From assembly GCA_905221605.1 (NCBI GenBank), contig CAJNDS010002839.1:142501-206500 (forward strand): a stretch of DNA of 64,000 bases. The letters run 5' to 3'. The stretch's first letter is position 1. Each line of letters opens with the position of its first letter. This document shows positions 48,401 to 59,689 of this stretch, piece after piece. The notes under the pieces were generated by a model. It ran no database searches. It worked only from the letters and a program-made list of their open reading frames with translations, and had not been told where the DNA came from. The translations under genes were made by a program, and so were the position numbers. Source of the DNA: Symbiodinium natans. Taxonomy: Eukaryota; Sar; Dinophyceae; Suessiales; Symbiodiniaceae.

Positions 48401-50485
48401 GAATCATCAGGGAGTTCAGAATCGCAAACCAATGGATCTGGCCCTGCCCTTGCCTCGGAGCAACATGCAACCTGCTCTTCCGCAGTTGCGGCTCGAATGG
48501 GAAAGAGAGTCCTTGTCCACGGCCGATGCTGCTGAAAGAGAATTCTGCAAGGGAATGACTCTGGAACGGCAAGACTGGGCCGACTGCACTTTGAGGTACG
48601 CATCCCAGCGAGATGCCCATCCTTCGTTCTGCGCAAGCGATGTTGCTGAAAGAAGAAACGTGATGTCACGACGAAGTGCAGACAATATCACAAAGTGCAC
48701 AAAGAGTGACTCACGACCAAGGCTTGAGATCTGGACTAACAGGGCTCTCCGTCCAGTGCACAGAGTAGCTGAACCTGCTTGGCCAAGGAAAGGCAGCGTA
48801 TGCAACTGGACGTCAATCGGTGAAGTCGAAACAGGATTGCGCTTGGAAGTTTCGAATTTTGGAATAACTGAGGCAATGACACCACATCGTCTGAGGAATC
48901 CAAGTCAAACGCGACCGCGCTGGTCGAGCAATCTGGCTCTCCACCCTTCCTGTCATCAACAAATGCGCAGCTCGCGAGTACTCGCGAGTCGTGTACGCAC
49001 TCTACACACGGCACAGAGGGCAGAGTAGAACCAAAACCGAACATTAACATCAGCAATTTTCCATTCGATCTCAGCAATGCGAAAAGCACCGGCTGGCAGC
49101 ACGGTGTGGAAGACCGTGGTTCAACCTGCACAGCACAGGGGGACTCTGGACCCTAGGCATACGAAAAGCATTCGGATGATCTAATCTGCTAAGTAGGAGC
49201 TACACAGCGTTCGTGCTGGTGAGCAGGTGCCTGGAAGCCGACGATTCGGAAACCCTCGTACTTTTCTGGATTCGAGTGGTACTCCAAGTCCTGGAATGGG
49301 GCGCGTCTGTTGCGATGCACGTGCAGACATATGACAGCACGAGCCCGTCCAGACTCACATGATTGTGCAAGTAGTACTTGCCCTTCTGCGCAATGCCCAG
49401 TAGGAACCCGTTCATGTACGCAAAATCAGAGCCTGATGGCCGAAGCATGAACACAGGTCTAACTGTCCAACCTTCGCTGGAACACAAGCAAGATGTCTGG
49501 CTCCCACTGCCTGTCTGACTGTACTTGGTGGCGGCTGGAAGGTTGTCAACCATCCAGTTCACCAGGTACTCGTCGGCTATCATGTTCCGGAACTTGTCCT
49601 GCCAAAAATGATTGCCATGCAACTTAACCACTAACGCGAGGCCGCCTCGTCAAGGGCCGAGAGAACGGGGGAGGGGCAGGGGGTCGGGGGCAAGGAGGGA
49701 GGGGGGCGTATCGAGGGGTAAGGGGGGGTGGGTGGGGCCAACAGATTTTCACATCCGCCCACTATGGCGAGCGGCTAGCCCAAACGGCACGTCGTCCGCG
49801 TCTGGACGAACCCATTCCGAGCCAAAAAAACAAACTGGGAGCTACGGAGCCCTCCAGAAAGCTCCAGACCCAGTCCTTCTCCTGCTTGGTTAGAGTCTTT
49901 GAACAAAGTTTCTCACAGGTCTTCTCTTCCATGAACTTGATCTTGTATGCCGATGTCCTTGGGGTGGCCCAACTCTCTTAAGCCCAAACGGCGCTTTGGC
50001 GCCTTGGAGGTGTTCAAATGCACAGCCCAGACGCTCAATGACGTCTCCCATCATCTGCTCACCAAGGTTTTCCGTCGTGGCTTTGACACCATCTGCAGGC
50101 CTGGCCGAGGACGCTAAGCCACTCAGCCGGCAATGCACCTTTGAACTATCCGTACTGTGATGGCAGTTCAGAATCACTGAGGTCCACACGTGCAGAAAGC
50201 CAAGGTGTAGTAGCTGTAAGGGAGCTGTGTCTTTGCCGAAGTCAGCTTGTTTACCTGGCTCATGGCACTCACTGGCTTGCTGTCATGTTTTCATGCTGAA
50301 GTGACGGGCCTTCAGCTCCACCACCTCCTCGCTGCTGTATTCCTGTCGAGCAGCTGAACAGCCATATGTCGGGGGTGGGGCGGGGGGTCCCTGGTGTTCG
50401 CACTTATAACCAGCCCAGTGGGGGCTTACCCGCGGTGCAAGGCCAGGCAAGTAAAGCGCCACTGCTGCATCGAGTAGCAATGCAC
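45438..50485 (-). CDS. Transmembrane 9 superfamily protein (nonaspanin/EMP70)
   Basis: At least 27 exons follow the family from near the N-terminus to the stop. They run from 50485-50430 (LYLPGLAPR), 50224-50190 ([11 protein letters not shown]), about 50100-50037 ([15 protein letters not shown]), 49598-49511 ([13 protein letters not shown]), 49432-49359 ([13 protein letters not shown]), 48628-48590 ([10 protein letters not shown]), 48437-48391 ([14 protein letters not shown]), 47985-47885 ([15 protein letters not shown]), 47793-47745 ([13 protein letters not shown]), 47403-47351 ([12 protein letters not shown]), 46914 onward ([15 protein letters not shown]), 46441-46353 ([19 protein letters not shown]), 46132-46030 ([17 protein letters not shown]), 45970-45882 ([20 protein letters not shown]) to 45495-45438 ([15 protein letters not shown]). 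The lumenal N-terminal domain, nine membrane segments and the C-terminal K-x-D Golgi-retention end are all present. It should act in Golgi/endosomal sorting. Of 22 solved donors, 12 are GC, 9 GT and 1 GA. The signal-peptide exon lies upstream and was not found. Confidence 0.95.
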
Positions 50486-51329
50486 CTTAGCCCCACGTCT
50501 CACACGTTTGACGTTTTCATCTTGCGAATCACCAACATTGAGGATGCGGCCTAAAAGCACTTTCCGAATCATTGCCTCAAGCGATATGAAATGAGATGCG
50601 GCTTGACTGGCGCCAAGAAGTCTGCAACATTACAAGAGTTACACGATGGCCAAGTGATGGAACATGCTCAACCACCGAGAACCCCACAGCACGTAATCGG
50701 CTCGACATCGGCGGCGCATCAACTTTCAGGCTAGCTCGATGCAGTCTCAAGAGCCCTGAGCGCCTGCAGGACCTACCCCGGCAGAGATCGCGACCGGTTC
50801 ACAAAACGAAACATAAATCAGAGAAACCACATTCTGTGCCAGAACTTCACAAGTCATGAACAGATCAACGTGCCCAAACTGGGGCCCAAACCACGATTAC
50901 AAGCACAAACCTTGCCGCAAAACCCCCCACTGGCTTGGCATGCACACAATCCCTGCCTTAGTCCACAAGTGAAAGTGGGACTGCAAAAAGGACCAAAGCA
51001 GACTGAGGGCTCGACCTCTACAAAGACTTGCTACCGCAACAAGGGAGACAAACACAAAAGCTCTCGCACAAGGCGATCAAGGACTGACTGAAAACTTGGC
51101 AAGGATCTGCATCTGAAGCTCCCAATTCTGTGGCACCATCCAGGACGACGTGCCCCGAGTGGGAATAGGGATTCGGCTTTGGGCTCAGGGGGTTGAAGGG
51201 GGCAGGGTTTGGGGTTTCTTTGGGGTTGAACTTCAGCGGCATGTTTGGTCTTGGGTCCACGCATTTTTTGGCCGTCACAAAGAGGCGCGCTCAGGTTCAC
51301 GAACTGGCGAGAGCGCAGGCAGCTGGATG

Positions 51330-51905
51330 CTACAGATGACCATCGCCCAACCAGCGGCTACTCAGTCGTGGCACCAGTGCCAAGACGAGCCAGAAACATG
51401 CCGAAACTCCCATGACTGTGTCGAAAGCCGTGTACAATGCTGGGAAAACTGTCAGCTTCGGGAACCTCGGCACCATAAAGGATATCACAGCTCTCGTGGT
51501 TTGAGGCAGCTGGACGACGATGGACCCGTAAGGGTTGATTGCCCCACTGAAACCATGGCGGGTGCACTTTATCACTGTCTGACCGTTCTCCAAAGCTGCA
51601 TATTGGTGACCGTGCAGATGCTGCCGGCCAATGTTGCTCCAGGTCTCGCTGCTTTCCAGGAGCACGTCGGCCGCACTCAGGGCGCGTGTGACTTGAGGAA
51701 AGTCAGTGTCAAAGCAGATGGTTCCCGTCACAGAGATGTTTCTCGAGGATGCTCTGCCGACTTTGAGAGACTCAACCACTGACGGCGGGCTGTCGCCTGC
51801 TTGGGAGAAAGGAACTCCAGGTTCGTTGGATCTAAGTGTGCAGCATATGATCCTCACGATGAGGCCTCGGCCCCAAAGGCCCTGAACACCAACCACAGAT
51901 ACGAA
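51330..51905 (-). CDS. Carbon-nitrogen hydrolase / apolipoprotein N-acyltransferase-like, C-terminal exon
   Basis: One long exon reads RIICCTLRSNEP, then NISVTGTICFDTDFPQVTR, SAADVLLESSETWSNIG, HLHGHQYAALENGQTVIKC, GFSGAINPYGSIVVQLP. A hydrophobic C-terminal segment follows (FDTVMGVSACFWLVLALV) and a TAG at 51332-51330. The ICFD Cys sits where the catalytic Cys of the nitrilase fold lies. AALENGQTVIKCT...G.INPYG follows the pattern of Lnt-type enzymes (RALE..R.+++.T.+G...+.P.G), and a final membrane helix is usual in Lnt. The Glu and Lys of the triad must be upstream; a minus frame at about 52690-52520 (ITPSKHYRIMMQRVFPAYHG) may be one such exon. The substrate in a dinoflagellate is unknown. 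The exon is over 500 nt, long for this locus. Confidence 0.7.
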   Translation of the reverse strand, partial: FVSVVGVQGLWGRGLIVRIICCTLRSNEPGVPFSQAGDSPPSVVESLKVGRASSRNISVTGTICFDTDFPQVTRALSAADVLLESSETWSNIGRQHLHGHQYAALENGQTVIKCTRHGFSGAINPYGSIVVQLPQTTRAVISFMVPRFPKLTVFPALYTAFDTVMGVSACFWLVLALVPRLSSRWLGDGHL

Positions 51906-52519
51906 CAGGACACAAAACATGCCTTTTCAATCTGAACCTCTGAAGCGGTCAGCCTTCTGCATTCTTCCGACAATGAAGCATTATCGTGCCCTTAGCTAGC
52001 CTCTGGAACACTTCCCCCACCTGGCTTCAGGGAGGATTCGAGGATGGGCACAGGGTGATTCTTGGCGTAGCTCATGACGGTGCCATCCTTCGTTACCAAG
52101 TTGTACCACGACCTGGGGTTTCGGGTTTGGGCTTTAGGGGCTCTGAAGTTTTCGGGGTTCGGCTAAACTGCTTTGTCTGACAAAAGTGAGTTGGAGTTCA
52201 GGGGCAATTGAGGCTTCTGGGATCTGCACTGCTGCAAGTTCATGGTCTAGGAGGATTCGGTCTCGCGTCCTCCTGTCCTACATTTAAGCCACTTGGGATT
52301 CGGCCGAATTTTGCTGTAGAGGAGTCTGTGCTTCCTCGAAGGCCCCCGAAAAACTTTGCAGCAACGAATGGGAGTGGACCTTGCAGATCCTAAGGCTGAG
52401 ATTCGTCGCTTGGCAAAGCTTTCACTGGAGGCCCTGATGAGCAGTCTTTGGGACAGGTGAGAGAGGATCGAGGCAGAATGTGCTGCATGCAGCTGCATGC
52501 AGTGGAGATTACAGCATTA

Positions 52520-53640
52520 CGGCTCGCTGGTGTCTGACTGGGGAGCTGTTGGTTTTTCAACTGCACCATGATATGCTGGGAACACACGCTGCATCATGAT
52601 TCGGTAGTGCTTGCTGGGAGTTATACACTCTGCCTCAAGTGTGGCATTCAGCCGGATGGACAAACTGTTTTCGGACAACATGGCACCACACTTTAAGGAT
52701 TCGGCGCCTGTAGCTTGAAAAAAAGGCCCCCATCTGGTTTGGGTCCCCCTGTGCTGGTGGTGCTTGTTGGGCTGCACACTGCGCACCAACCTCAACGCCA
52801 AATCGCGTCGATTACCTCCAGCCTGTCGGCATCGCTGCGGTTTGACGGTCTGACAAAGCCTTGAACGTGTTTGCGGGCAACTGCACACCGGGCTTCATGG
52901 ACTCGGTGCAATGCTGGCAAAACAGGCGCCGAAAGTAGCTGGGCTATGCTGGCGTGCCCTGTGCTGGGGCGCTTGCTGTGGGACAGGGGATGGAGCATTC
53001 CAAACTGGCGCCATGCCTCCGCATCCACTGATGGCCTATGATGACGTTTTTCTGAAATCCCATGCGCTTTGGGTGAGCGGGGGACCATGCCTTGCTTTCG
53101 TGGTCGTTCGCGGAGTCTTTATGGGTCTCTTTTCATGAAACGTGGTTAGGTTCTGTTCTTGCGAATGATGTTCTAATGAGGAGGCTGAAGATGACTCGCA
53201 CACCCTCTCATGGCCTCATTTCTCATCATCTTGGCTAGTTGAAGCTTTGTTGGGTCCAAATCGCGCACTCACCTAGGAATGGGTTTGCCGGCAAAGCTCG
53301 GGGGCCACCAGACTGTTGGAATCGGCATGACAAATCGCGCTCCCGTCTAGTTACCGTGCATACTTTGTGGCCTTAAGTCCGGCTCCCACCTACAACTCGT
53401 GCCACTGGGGTCCTACCAAGCATTTTTTGCACTTTTGAATCTGTTGAGACGCTTGCTCGCTGCGCAGGAACACTTTGCCACTTTCCTGTCTCTCAAACTC
53501 TTGGAGTGCCTCTTGAAGCCTTGGAGCAGTCTTGGAGTGCTCTGGGATTGGTCTTGATGTGCTCTTTCCACACGCTCTTGAATTTGCCTTACATGTCTTA
53601 CTCTGTTTAGTGTCTGCGCCCGGCATAATTTAATGCACAG
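52520..53640 (-). CDS. Unassigned exons
   Basis: Minus frames at about 53590-53400 (ALQEFERQESGKVFLRSEQA), about 52920-52795 (VHEARCAVARKHVQGFVRPS) and about 52690-52520 (LSENSLSIRLNATLEAECIT) look like protein. The lowest may belong to the hydrolase-like gene below. No domain was recognised. Confidence 0.3.
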
Positions 53641-54712
53641 TTGCCTTCCTTCCTTGCTGAAGCAGAGTACGATCAAAGCCTGAATCTGAGTCTTCTCGTA
53701 GTGCTTCGCCAGCACCTCCTACGTCGGGGCTTCCACGCGTTGGCTTCCCAGAGCTGGCAAAAGGATGCAATCGAACCCGGAGAACCGACAGAAGAAACAT
53801 ACCCTTTGAAATCAACATGCCCTTTCCTGATAGGCTCCAGAAGTAGCACGAAAGGTTGCCGTTGCCAGCTCGCTGTGCATAACCTCCGGGCTTGCCGACT
53901 TAAAGGTTTAGGCCATAGCCCTAGAAGAAGCGTTTCATATTATGGAACACTCTTTGGGGGCTCACATCGCAGGATGCAGAGCACCACGTCTAGAGGGACA
54001 CATCTTCCTCTCAACAGCCAAGTGACAATGGTGTCGCCGGCCTCAAGGCGCCTCTGGGTCTCACCATACCTTTCTTCGCTTCAGGGCAGGGGGGGCTTTC
54101 GCTATTTTGGAGGGTTGTTTGGGCGCCGGTGCATGTCGGCGTAGGGTCGGGTAGGGTCTTTGTGAACTACCCTCAACGCCAGGTCCTTTGCCAACGAAAC
54201 CCTCACTGCAGCGGGCATGCATGTCGTTGACATTGCTGAGACAGCTGATGCGATAGTACTCATCAGGCTGTCCTCCAGGTGGGACGAAGGCTCGTCCCAT
54301 GAACCTTGCAGGGTGAAGCCAAGGTACAGGTCAGGGGTCGGGCTTTGGGTGTTCGCAAGAACTCGAATATGAAAGCAAGAACACCCGAGGAACGCCGTGG
54401 GGGCATAGAAGCGGGCTCCTCCGGCGATGCACAGGAGGAACCTTGACTGCTCTGAAGACAGAAGTCTCTGATCTGAGCTGCAGGGCTCCCAGGTGCCCTA
54501 CAACCCTGAGTCCGATGATCCCCAAACGCCAAAACCCCGGCTTCCGAAATTGGGTGCCTTATTGGGGGTCCCTATTATAAGAGCATCTTACTATTTGGGG
54601 TTTATGTTCTGAGTCCCCTATTTTCGTAAACCCACGTCCCTCGGCCCTCTTGGGTGGAACTCTCCAAAGCATCCTGGCAGCAGAGTGGCCAGGGCAATCC
54701 TGGCAAAGACGC

Positions 54713-54880
54713 AGGGTTTACAGGGTGTATAGGGTTCATAGGGTTTGTAGGGTTTATAGGGTCGATAGGGTTTACAGGGTTTATAGGGTTTATAGGGTTT
54801 ATAGGGTTTGCAGGGTTTAAGCGGGTTTTAGGGTTTAACAGGACTTTCTTCGGGTTAAGAGGGTTTATCGGGTTGATGGT
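54713..54880 (+). repeat. TTTATAGGG nonamer array
   Basis: About 15 units of GTTTATAGG / GTTTACAGG / GTTCATAGG, a nine-base variant of the telomere heptamer, ending in GGGTTTTAGGG. Minus-strand Asn-Pro-Ile frames are translations of it. Confidence 0.9.
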
Positions 54881-54929
54881 TGAGGGCTTAGGATTCTTGA
54901 AAACAAGAAACAAAAAACCCTCTCGCTTC

Positions 54930-57740
54930 AGGAGCCCGGCACCTGAAGCCCTTCTTGGATGTGGGCCGGACGAAGCGATGTGCCCCTGCCGCGGCCAGCC
55001 AGCTCAGGACGAAGGTGAGGCCGCTGCGCCCGAACCAGGCGGCGCACTGTGTGAGGATCACGGCCTGTTTGCAATTAAACCCCCTGAGTCCAACATTCAA
55101 AGTAGACGTCCTCATGAGAGGTACGAGGATAGGTTGAAGTCCAGGATCTCTAAATCCTAAACTCCTGAGACTCTCACCTCCCCCCGCCCCATGATCTCGG
55201 AACATGGCTGAGCATTTTGAAGCTTAGAGCTTTGGGGTGTTAGGGTTTAGGCTTGAGGGCTTGAGGGTCATGATCAAAGTACTCCTTTGCCTCTTCCCCC
55301 TTCCGGCGTGGGGTTTGGGTTTAATGGCCTGGTTTAAGTTAACGCTGCTTTGCACGTTTCATGCTTTCTTCGCAAGAGTTGCCCGGGGGGAGGGGGGGTG
55401 GGCTTGAGACTTGCGGAGGTCTTGTTGAGGGGTTTTTGGGGGGGAGGGGTGATGAACGCGTCGCGTGTATCGAAAAAGCCGCTGAGCACAGTGTTTTCGC
55501 TTCGCGAGACAGAGGCCTTGATGAAAGATATGTTGACAAAGAAGAAACGTCTCTGAAAACCGCACGTGGTGTGCGTCGAAGATGCCGTGTTTTCGCCACA
55601 AAAAAGTCAAGAAAGCAAACAGTTTCAAAACAGGTTCTTCGCACCTGTCGACAGCACCGCCGTGCGCAGCGTTTTCGCACACGCGATCACAAAAGCCTGG
55701 TGGCAGGGGTGACTTTGACCATAGAGAAACAAACACGTCTGAGGATGCCTGCGCCCGTGAAACCCGGAGTTGCCATGTGCAAAACACGCGGATCCGCAAG
55801 TAGCAGAAGTATTTGCTTTCAAGTTCGGTGTTTTCGGATTCTATGGTTTAGGCTTTCAGGGCTTGGGGCTTTAGGACTTGCAGAAGCTTTAACGGCCCCA
55901 ATTCAACCCAAAACATCCCTGAACCCACCATGAAACACAGGGGAGGGGGTGAAGGGGAACACAATGCGGTCTCGGTTGAAACGTCTGTGGGCCTTGGGGT
56001 TTCTCAATCTGTGGTTGAGGGCTTTGAGTAGGGTTCGCGGAGTCTCCTCGGTGACGGACAGTTGCCAAAACACTACCCGTTTTTGCACTCATGCCATGAT
56101 AGATGAGAAGACAACGAAGCCTCGGGTGATAGCACGCTGTTAACCCCCGACCTGGCCAGCCAGGTCGTAGGCAGGGCTTCCAACAGAGCCGATGGGAAGG
56201 AACAGGGAAGACAGGATCCAACTTGGCTGTGCGGTTTATGTGGTTGAGGGTCCAGGGCTTGGGGTTTACGAACGGAGGTGCAGTAGCTCAGCGGATTCTC
56301 GGAGGTTTAAAAGGTGCAGAGTCATATTTTGGCTTAGGGCGGTCGAAGTGATGAAGCCATGTCGGACCCGAGGCACAGGGTGGTGTTGATGCACGGAAAG
56401 GCCAATGTCACAACCCAGTTCTCCGGGTGTCTCTGGACGAGCCAGCGGTGGGCCAAGTAGGCGAGAGACAACGGGATCTGCAGCAGCATACATATCCTGA
56501 GTTCCTTCCTAGACTCCAATAGGCGACACGCAGACTTCAGTGTATGTTTCCCATCATGCCATCATGCACTCTCATCCCCCCAACCGTGAACTAGAGGGAC
56601 CCCCTGTGGGGACCCCAAGATAGAGCCGGAGGTCACCAGAGCAGCATACTCGAGGTAACCCCAGGTAGAAAGGCCCAGCATAAGCCCCACGCAAGCCAGG
56701 GCCGCGAACAAGAGCCACAAGGACTCCAGGCTCTCTGCCAAGACCTGAAGTGCAGCATTTGGGCTATTGACAACCAGAAGAAGGAAGTGAGATGGACTGA
56801 TTGGCTCTCTTCTGGCTGAGGGACACAACAGCACCCCGTGCTCATCGTGCCCATGCCCGGAATCGCCTCACAGGGAGGCGAAACCTCTCAGCCTGCTGAA
56901 CCCAAAGGTTGAGCTTAAACCTAAATTTCAGGTTTTCGACAACAGGCACAACACTGTCTACCAGAGTTTAAAATTCTCGTGCTCATTTCAACCCAGACCC
57001 AACTGAGAGCCTCCAGGTTGGTAAAGAGCTTCGTGAGCATCGCCAGGCTGAACACAAACAGCCGTTGTACGTGACTCCTGGTCTTGCATTTGCAACTTGC
57101 AATGCTGTGTCGGCCCGGCGATTAAAAATTCGGGGATCTGGCAGCTTTCGGTTCAAGGAGTTCAGACTCGGAGCTACTCAGACTTGCTTAGTCAGGGCCA
57201 TGATGGTGTTCTTGGTGTTTCTTTGCTCGGCGATGGTTTTGCTGCGACCTGCCTTACAAGCACTTCGGTCTGTTCTTGACAACATCATGCAACACCGTCG
57301 CACGGACATCATGACAAAGGATTTCTACATAATTGCCAGGGCTCATGCTCCCCCATATTGGACATCCACCCAAGCTTGAAGATTGCAAGCAAGGATCATT
57401 GGGGATACTTTGATCTCCCGGCTGCCAATGGCTCTTCCATTGGGCACCAGATCTCCGACCGCAACCTGCAGGAATGTGGCTCAAACAGAGATTGACGTGA
57501 ATTGCTCCGATGAAGCAGGCTAACTGTAACAACTCAAATTCAGCACCCACCTCAAACGCTTGGGTCGACATTGCAAGAAGAGGCAGAAGCTCAAGCACGA
57601 ACCGCAACAGCTGCAAACAGCGTGGAGCTTCATCAACACCGAAACAACATGCAAGGATGTCTTCACGAGCCACAATTAACCTAAGCAGGTTCAACACTAG
57701 ATGTTCGCCTCCTGAACCTCCTACACAACGACCTTGCAAC
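54930..57740 (-). CDS. Multi-pass membrane protein, possibly channel-like
   Basis: Minus exons with strong membrane character: about 57690-57510 (LLRFVLELLPLLAMSTQAFE, ELLQLACFIGAIHVN), about 57065-56985 (LFVFSLAMLTKLFTNLEALS), about 56775-56625 (ALQVLAESLESLWLLFAALA, GLSTWGYLEYAALVTSG), about 56495-56340 (LLQIPLSLAYLAHRWLVQRH, WVVTLAFPCINTTLCLG) and about 55075-54940 (VILTQCAAWFGRSGLTFVLS). The 56775 exon has the spacing of the pre-pore helix of polycystin/TRP-type channels, but that is a weak resemblance. Exon joins were not solved; 56330-55210 in the middle has no clear exon. This may be one gene or two. Confidence 0.5.
55210..56330. other. No assignable gene; TTTAGGG-like drift
   Basis: Degenerate TTTAGGG-related patches (55225-55270, 55840-55880, 56235-56270) and an open but unconvincing plus frame. 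A motif close to GTTTTCGC recurs four times at 55490-55670. No gene was recognised. Confidence 0.4.
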
Positions 57741-58379
57741 CTCCCTTTGTGTTTCGGCTCCCGAGATTCCTACGCATGGTTCTGCTTCCGGCCATCTTGA
57801 CGCACAAGCTGCTAACTTAAATAACACGTGGGGATACACCATGTCGTTCGAAGCCTCGGCAAACAAATCGAAAACAGCAACGCCTGTACACGTGCTCCCA
57901 TGTCAAAATGGATACAACAAAGCATCACGACGCATCTCAACTGTCCACACTTTTCGCATGCGCTTTTGCACGCGGGAAAGCATACTGTGTTGGTGAACAA
58001 GTACAGTCCAGCAGGTTGCCTTTGGTCCAGGCAGTATTCAACCGATGCCAGTTAAGGAGAACTGCACACAGGGTCAAATACGTCTAGTGCGTGAAAAAGC
58101 AACGGGCGTGGTGGCAGCTGAAGCTGCGAGAAATCCTGGCAGGGTTTCCATAAGGTCATGTAAGCTGAGTTAGGGCCGCACTAAACAACCCAACCTGTCA
58201 CAGGACTGTTGCCTTGACAGTGCGTCCGCGCTCCCTTGACGGTGTCACTCCCCTAGGAGAAAGTCGGCCTCCTCTACAAAATCTGGCATGCCCACAGAGT
58301 AAAGCCCGTCACCACATCATCAGGACAGATCATGCACTTACACAAGCACATCATGTTGCTTAAAAACTTTGAAGTTTGT

Positions 58380-59065
58380 CCCTTAAAACAACGTAACAAC
58401 GTATTTCATTTCTTCGCCAGTTGATCAACCACCAAAAACTAACGACGATAGCACACCAAGCAGCAGAGCCCAATAGCGACGGTGAAAAACAAAATAGGTG
58501 AACCAGATATTGAATTAACAGCTTAAATGACAGTAGATCGATAATATTTAATGCATCATATGTAGATATATCTAATTTTTTTGAACTGTTTTTCTGAGAA
58601 TTTTGAGGTTAAATTTATGAGGGCTTTAAAGCCCAAACAGCTACGCACTTGGATTGTTGATTCTAAACATGTTGCATTCATTGCATAGTCATCTTTCTCA
58701 TCTTCACCCAAATCTTCATATCTAACACTATTCCCATTGTTATCATTATTATGATTACCAATTTGCATAAAAATCATTAGCTCGGCAACATTAAACATTT
58801 TACTATTTTTATTATTATCATTATTATTATTGTTGTTAATTCTATCATCAATGATACAAATTCAACTGTTGTAAAGTCGTCAGTTTCGTTGAATTTTGAA
58901 TCATTGCTGTCGGTATCATGATTAATATCGACATGGAGAACAAAATCGATTCTATTAGCAAATTGCCAATCAGTGTTTATCCAATATTGGATCACATTGA
59001 CCAACAAATGAATTATTTATAAATTGGAAGAATGTTTGTCATTCATTTATTCTCTATCCTGACTC
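58380..59065. other. AT-rich island with minus-strand frames
   Basis: Roughly 70% A+T, against a background a little over half G+C, with sharp edges. Two overlapping minus frames (59007-58777 and 58798-58556) use A/T-rich codons and read like protein (NRIDFVLHVDINHDTDSNDS; VRYEDLGEDEKDDYAMNATC). The first ends in a TAA-rich simple run where the second opens, so a frameshift or intron may link them. No family was recognised. It could be inserted foreign DNA. Confidence 0.5.
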
Positions 59066-59075
59066 CCCTATCGGG

Positions 59076-59684
59076 ATGGTCTCTCAGTATGCCAGGATTG
59101 TTACCCAAATGAAGTTTATGCTGCAGTTGAGTCTCCCCGCAGACCCACTGGGCGATGACGATATGAGCCTACTTGAAGCCTGCCAAACCGCGGAAGACTT
59201 CCCGCTGACTGGCGCGCCCAACACTTGGAGCCTTGTGACGTTTCGGACCTTCCTCATGAATCGCATAGGGTCCCTTAAACGCTTCTTCGGCGCTATCACC
59301 ACGGCCTGCTCCACTGGCCCCACATTTGGGATATGTGTCTTTGTGACATGTCGGGCTTCTGGATTCCTGTTTAGTAGCGAGGCAGGGTTTGCCCGAGCCA
59401 CCTCCTCCTTCACGAGAGGGCTTGGGGCTTTGGTGTTCGTGGCACCGCACTACTCTGATGGTATAGGTGCATGCTTCCAAATGGCGGCCTGCGCAACCGG
59501 GGGCCTAATTGAATGCGCTGAATATGTGCGCACACAAGCCAGCTTGTGGAGCATGGATGGCCCTGGCATTGCAACGGCATTACACAAGCAAGCCTTCCGA
59601 GAACGGACATACTGGATCCCTGTCCGGCCCTTGCCCCTATCTGTTCGGGTCAGAGGCTCTGGCCCATCCAGGTTGGTTCACTGA
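59076..59684 (+). CDS. Open reading frame, strand uncertain
   Basis: A 202-codon plus frame starts at an ATG just right of the AT-rich island (MLQLSLPADPLGDDDMSLLE; TWSLVTFRTFLMNRIGSLKR). An antisense frame (59413-59084) is also open and protein-like. If real it would be the only plus-strand gene in the window. No domain was recognised. Confidence 0.3.
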   Translation: MVSQYARIVTQMKFMLQLSLPADPLGDDDMSLLEACQTAEDFPLTGAPNTWSLVTFRTFLMNRIGSLKRFFGAITTACSTGPTFGICVFVTCRASGFLFSSEAGFARATSSFTRGLGALVFVAPHYSDGIGACFQMAACATGGLIECAEYVRTQASLWSMDGPGIATALHKQAFRERTYWIPVRPLPLSVRVRGSGPSRLVH

Positions 59685-59689
59685 GCAAG

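Noticed and set aside
54602..54913. Asn-Pro-Ile repeat protein on the minus strand
   Set aside because: Direct translation of the TTTATAGGG array.
55361..55933. 190-codon plus-strand frame rich in Arg/Thr/Lys
   Set aside because: Frames in several registers are open across this stretch, no family or splice context was seen, and all supported genes nearby are on the minus strand.
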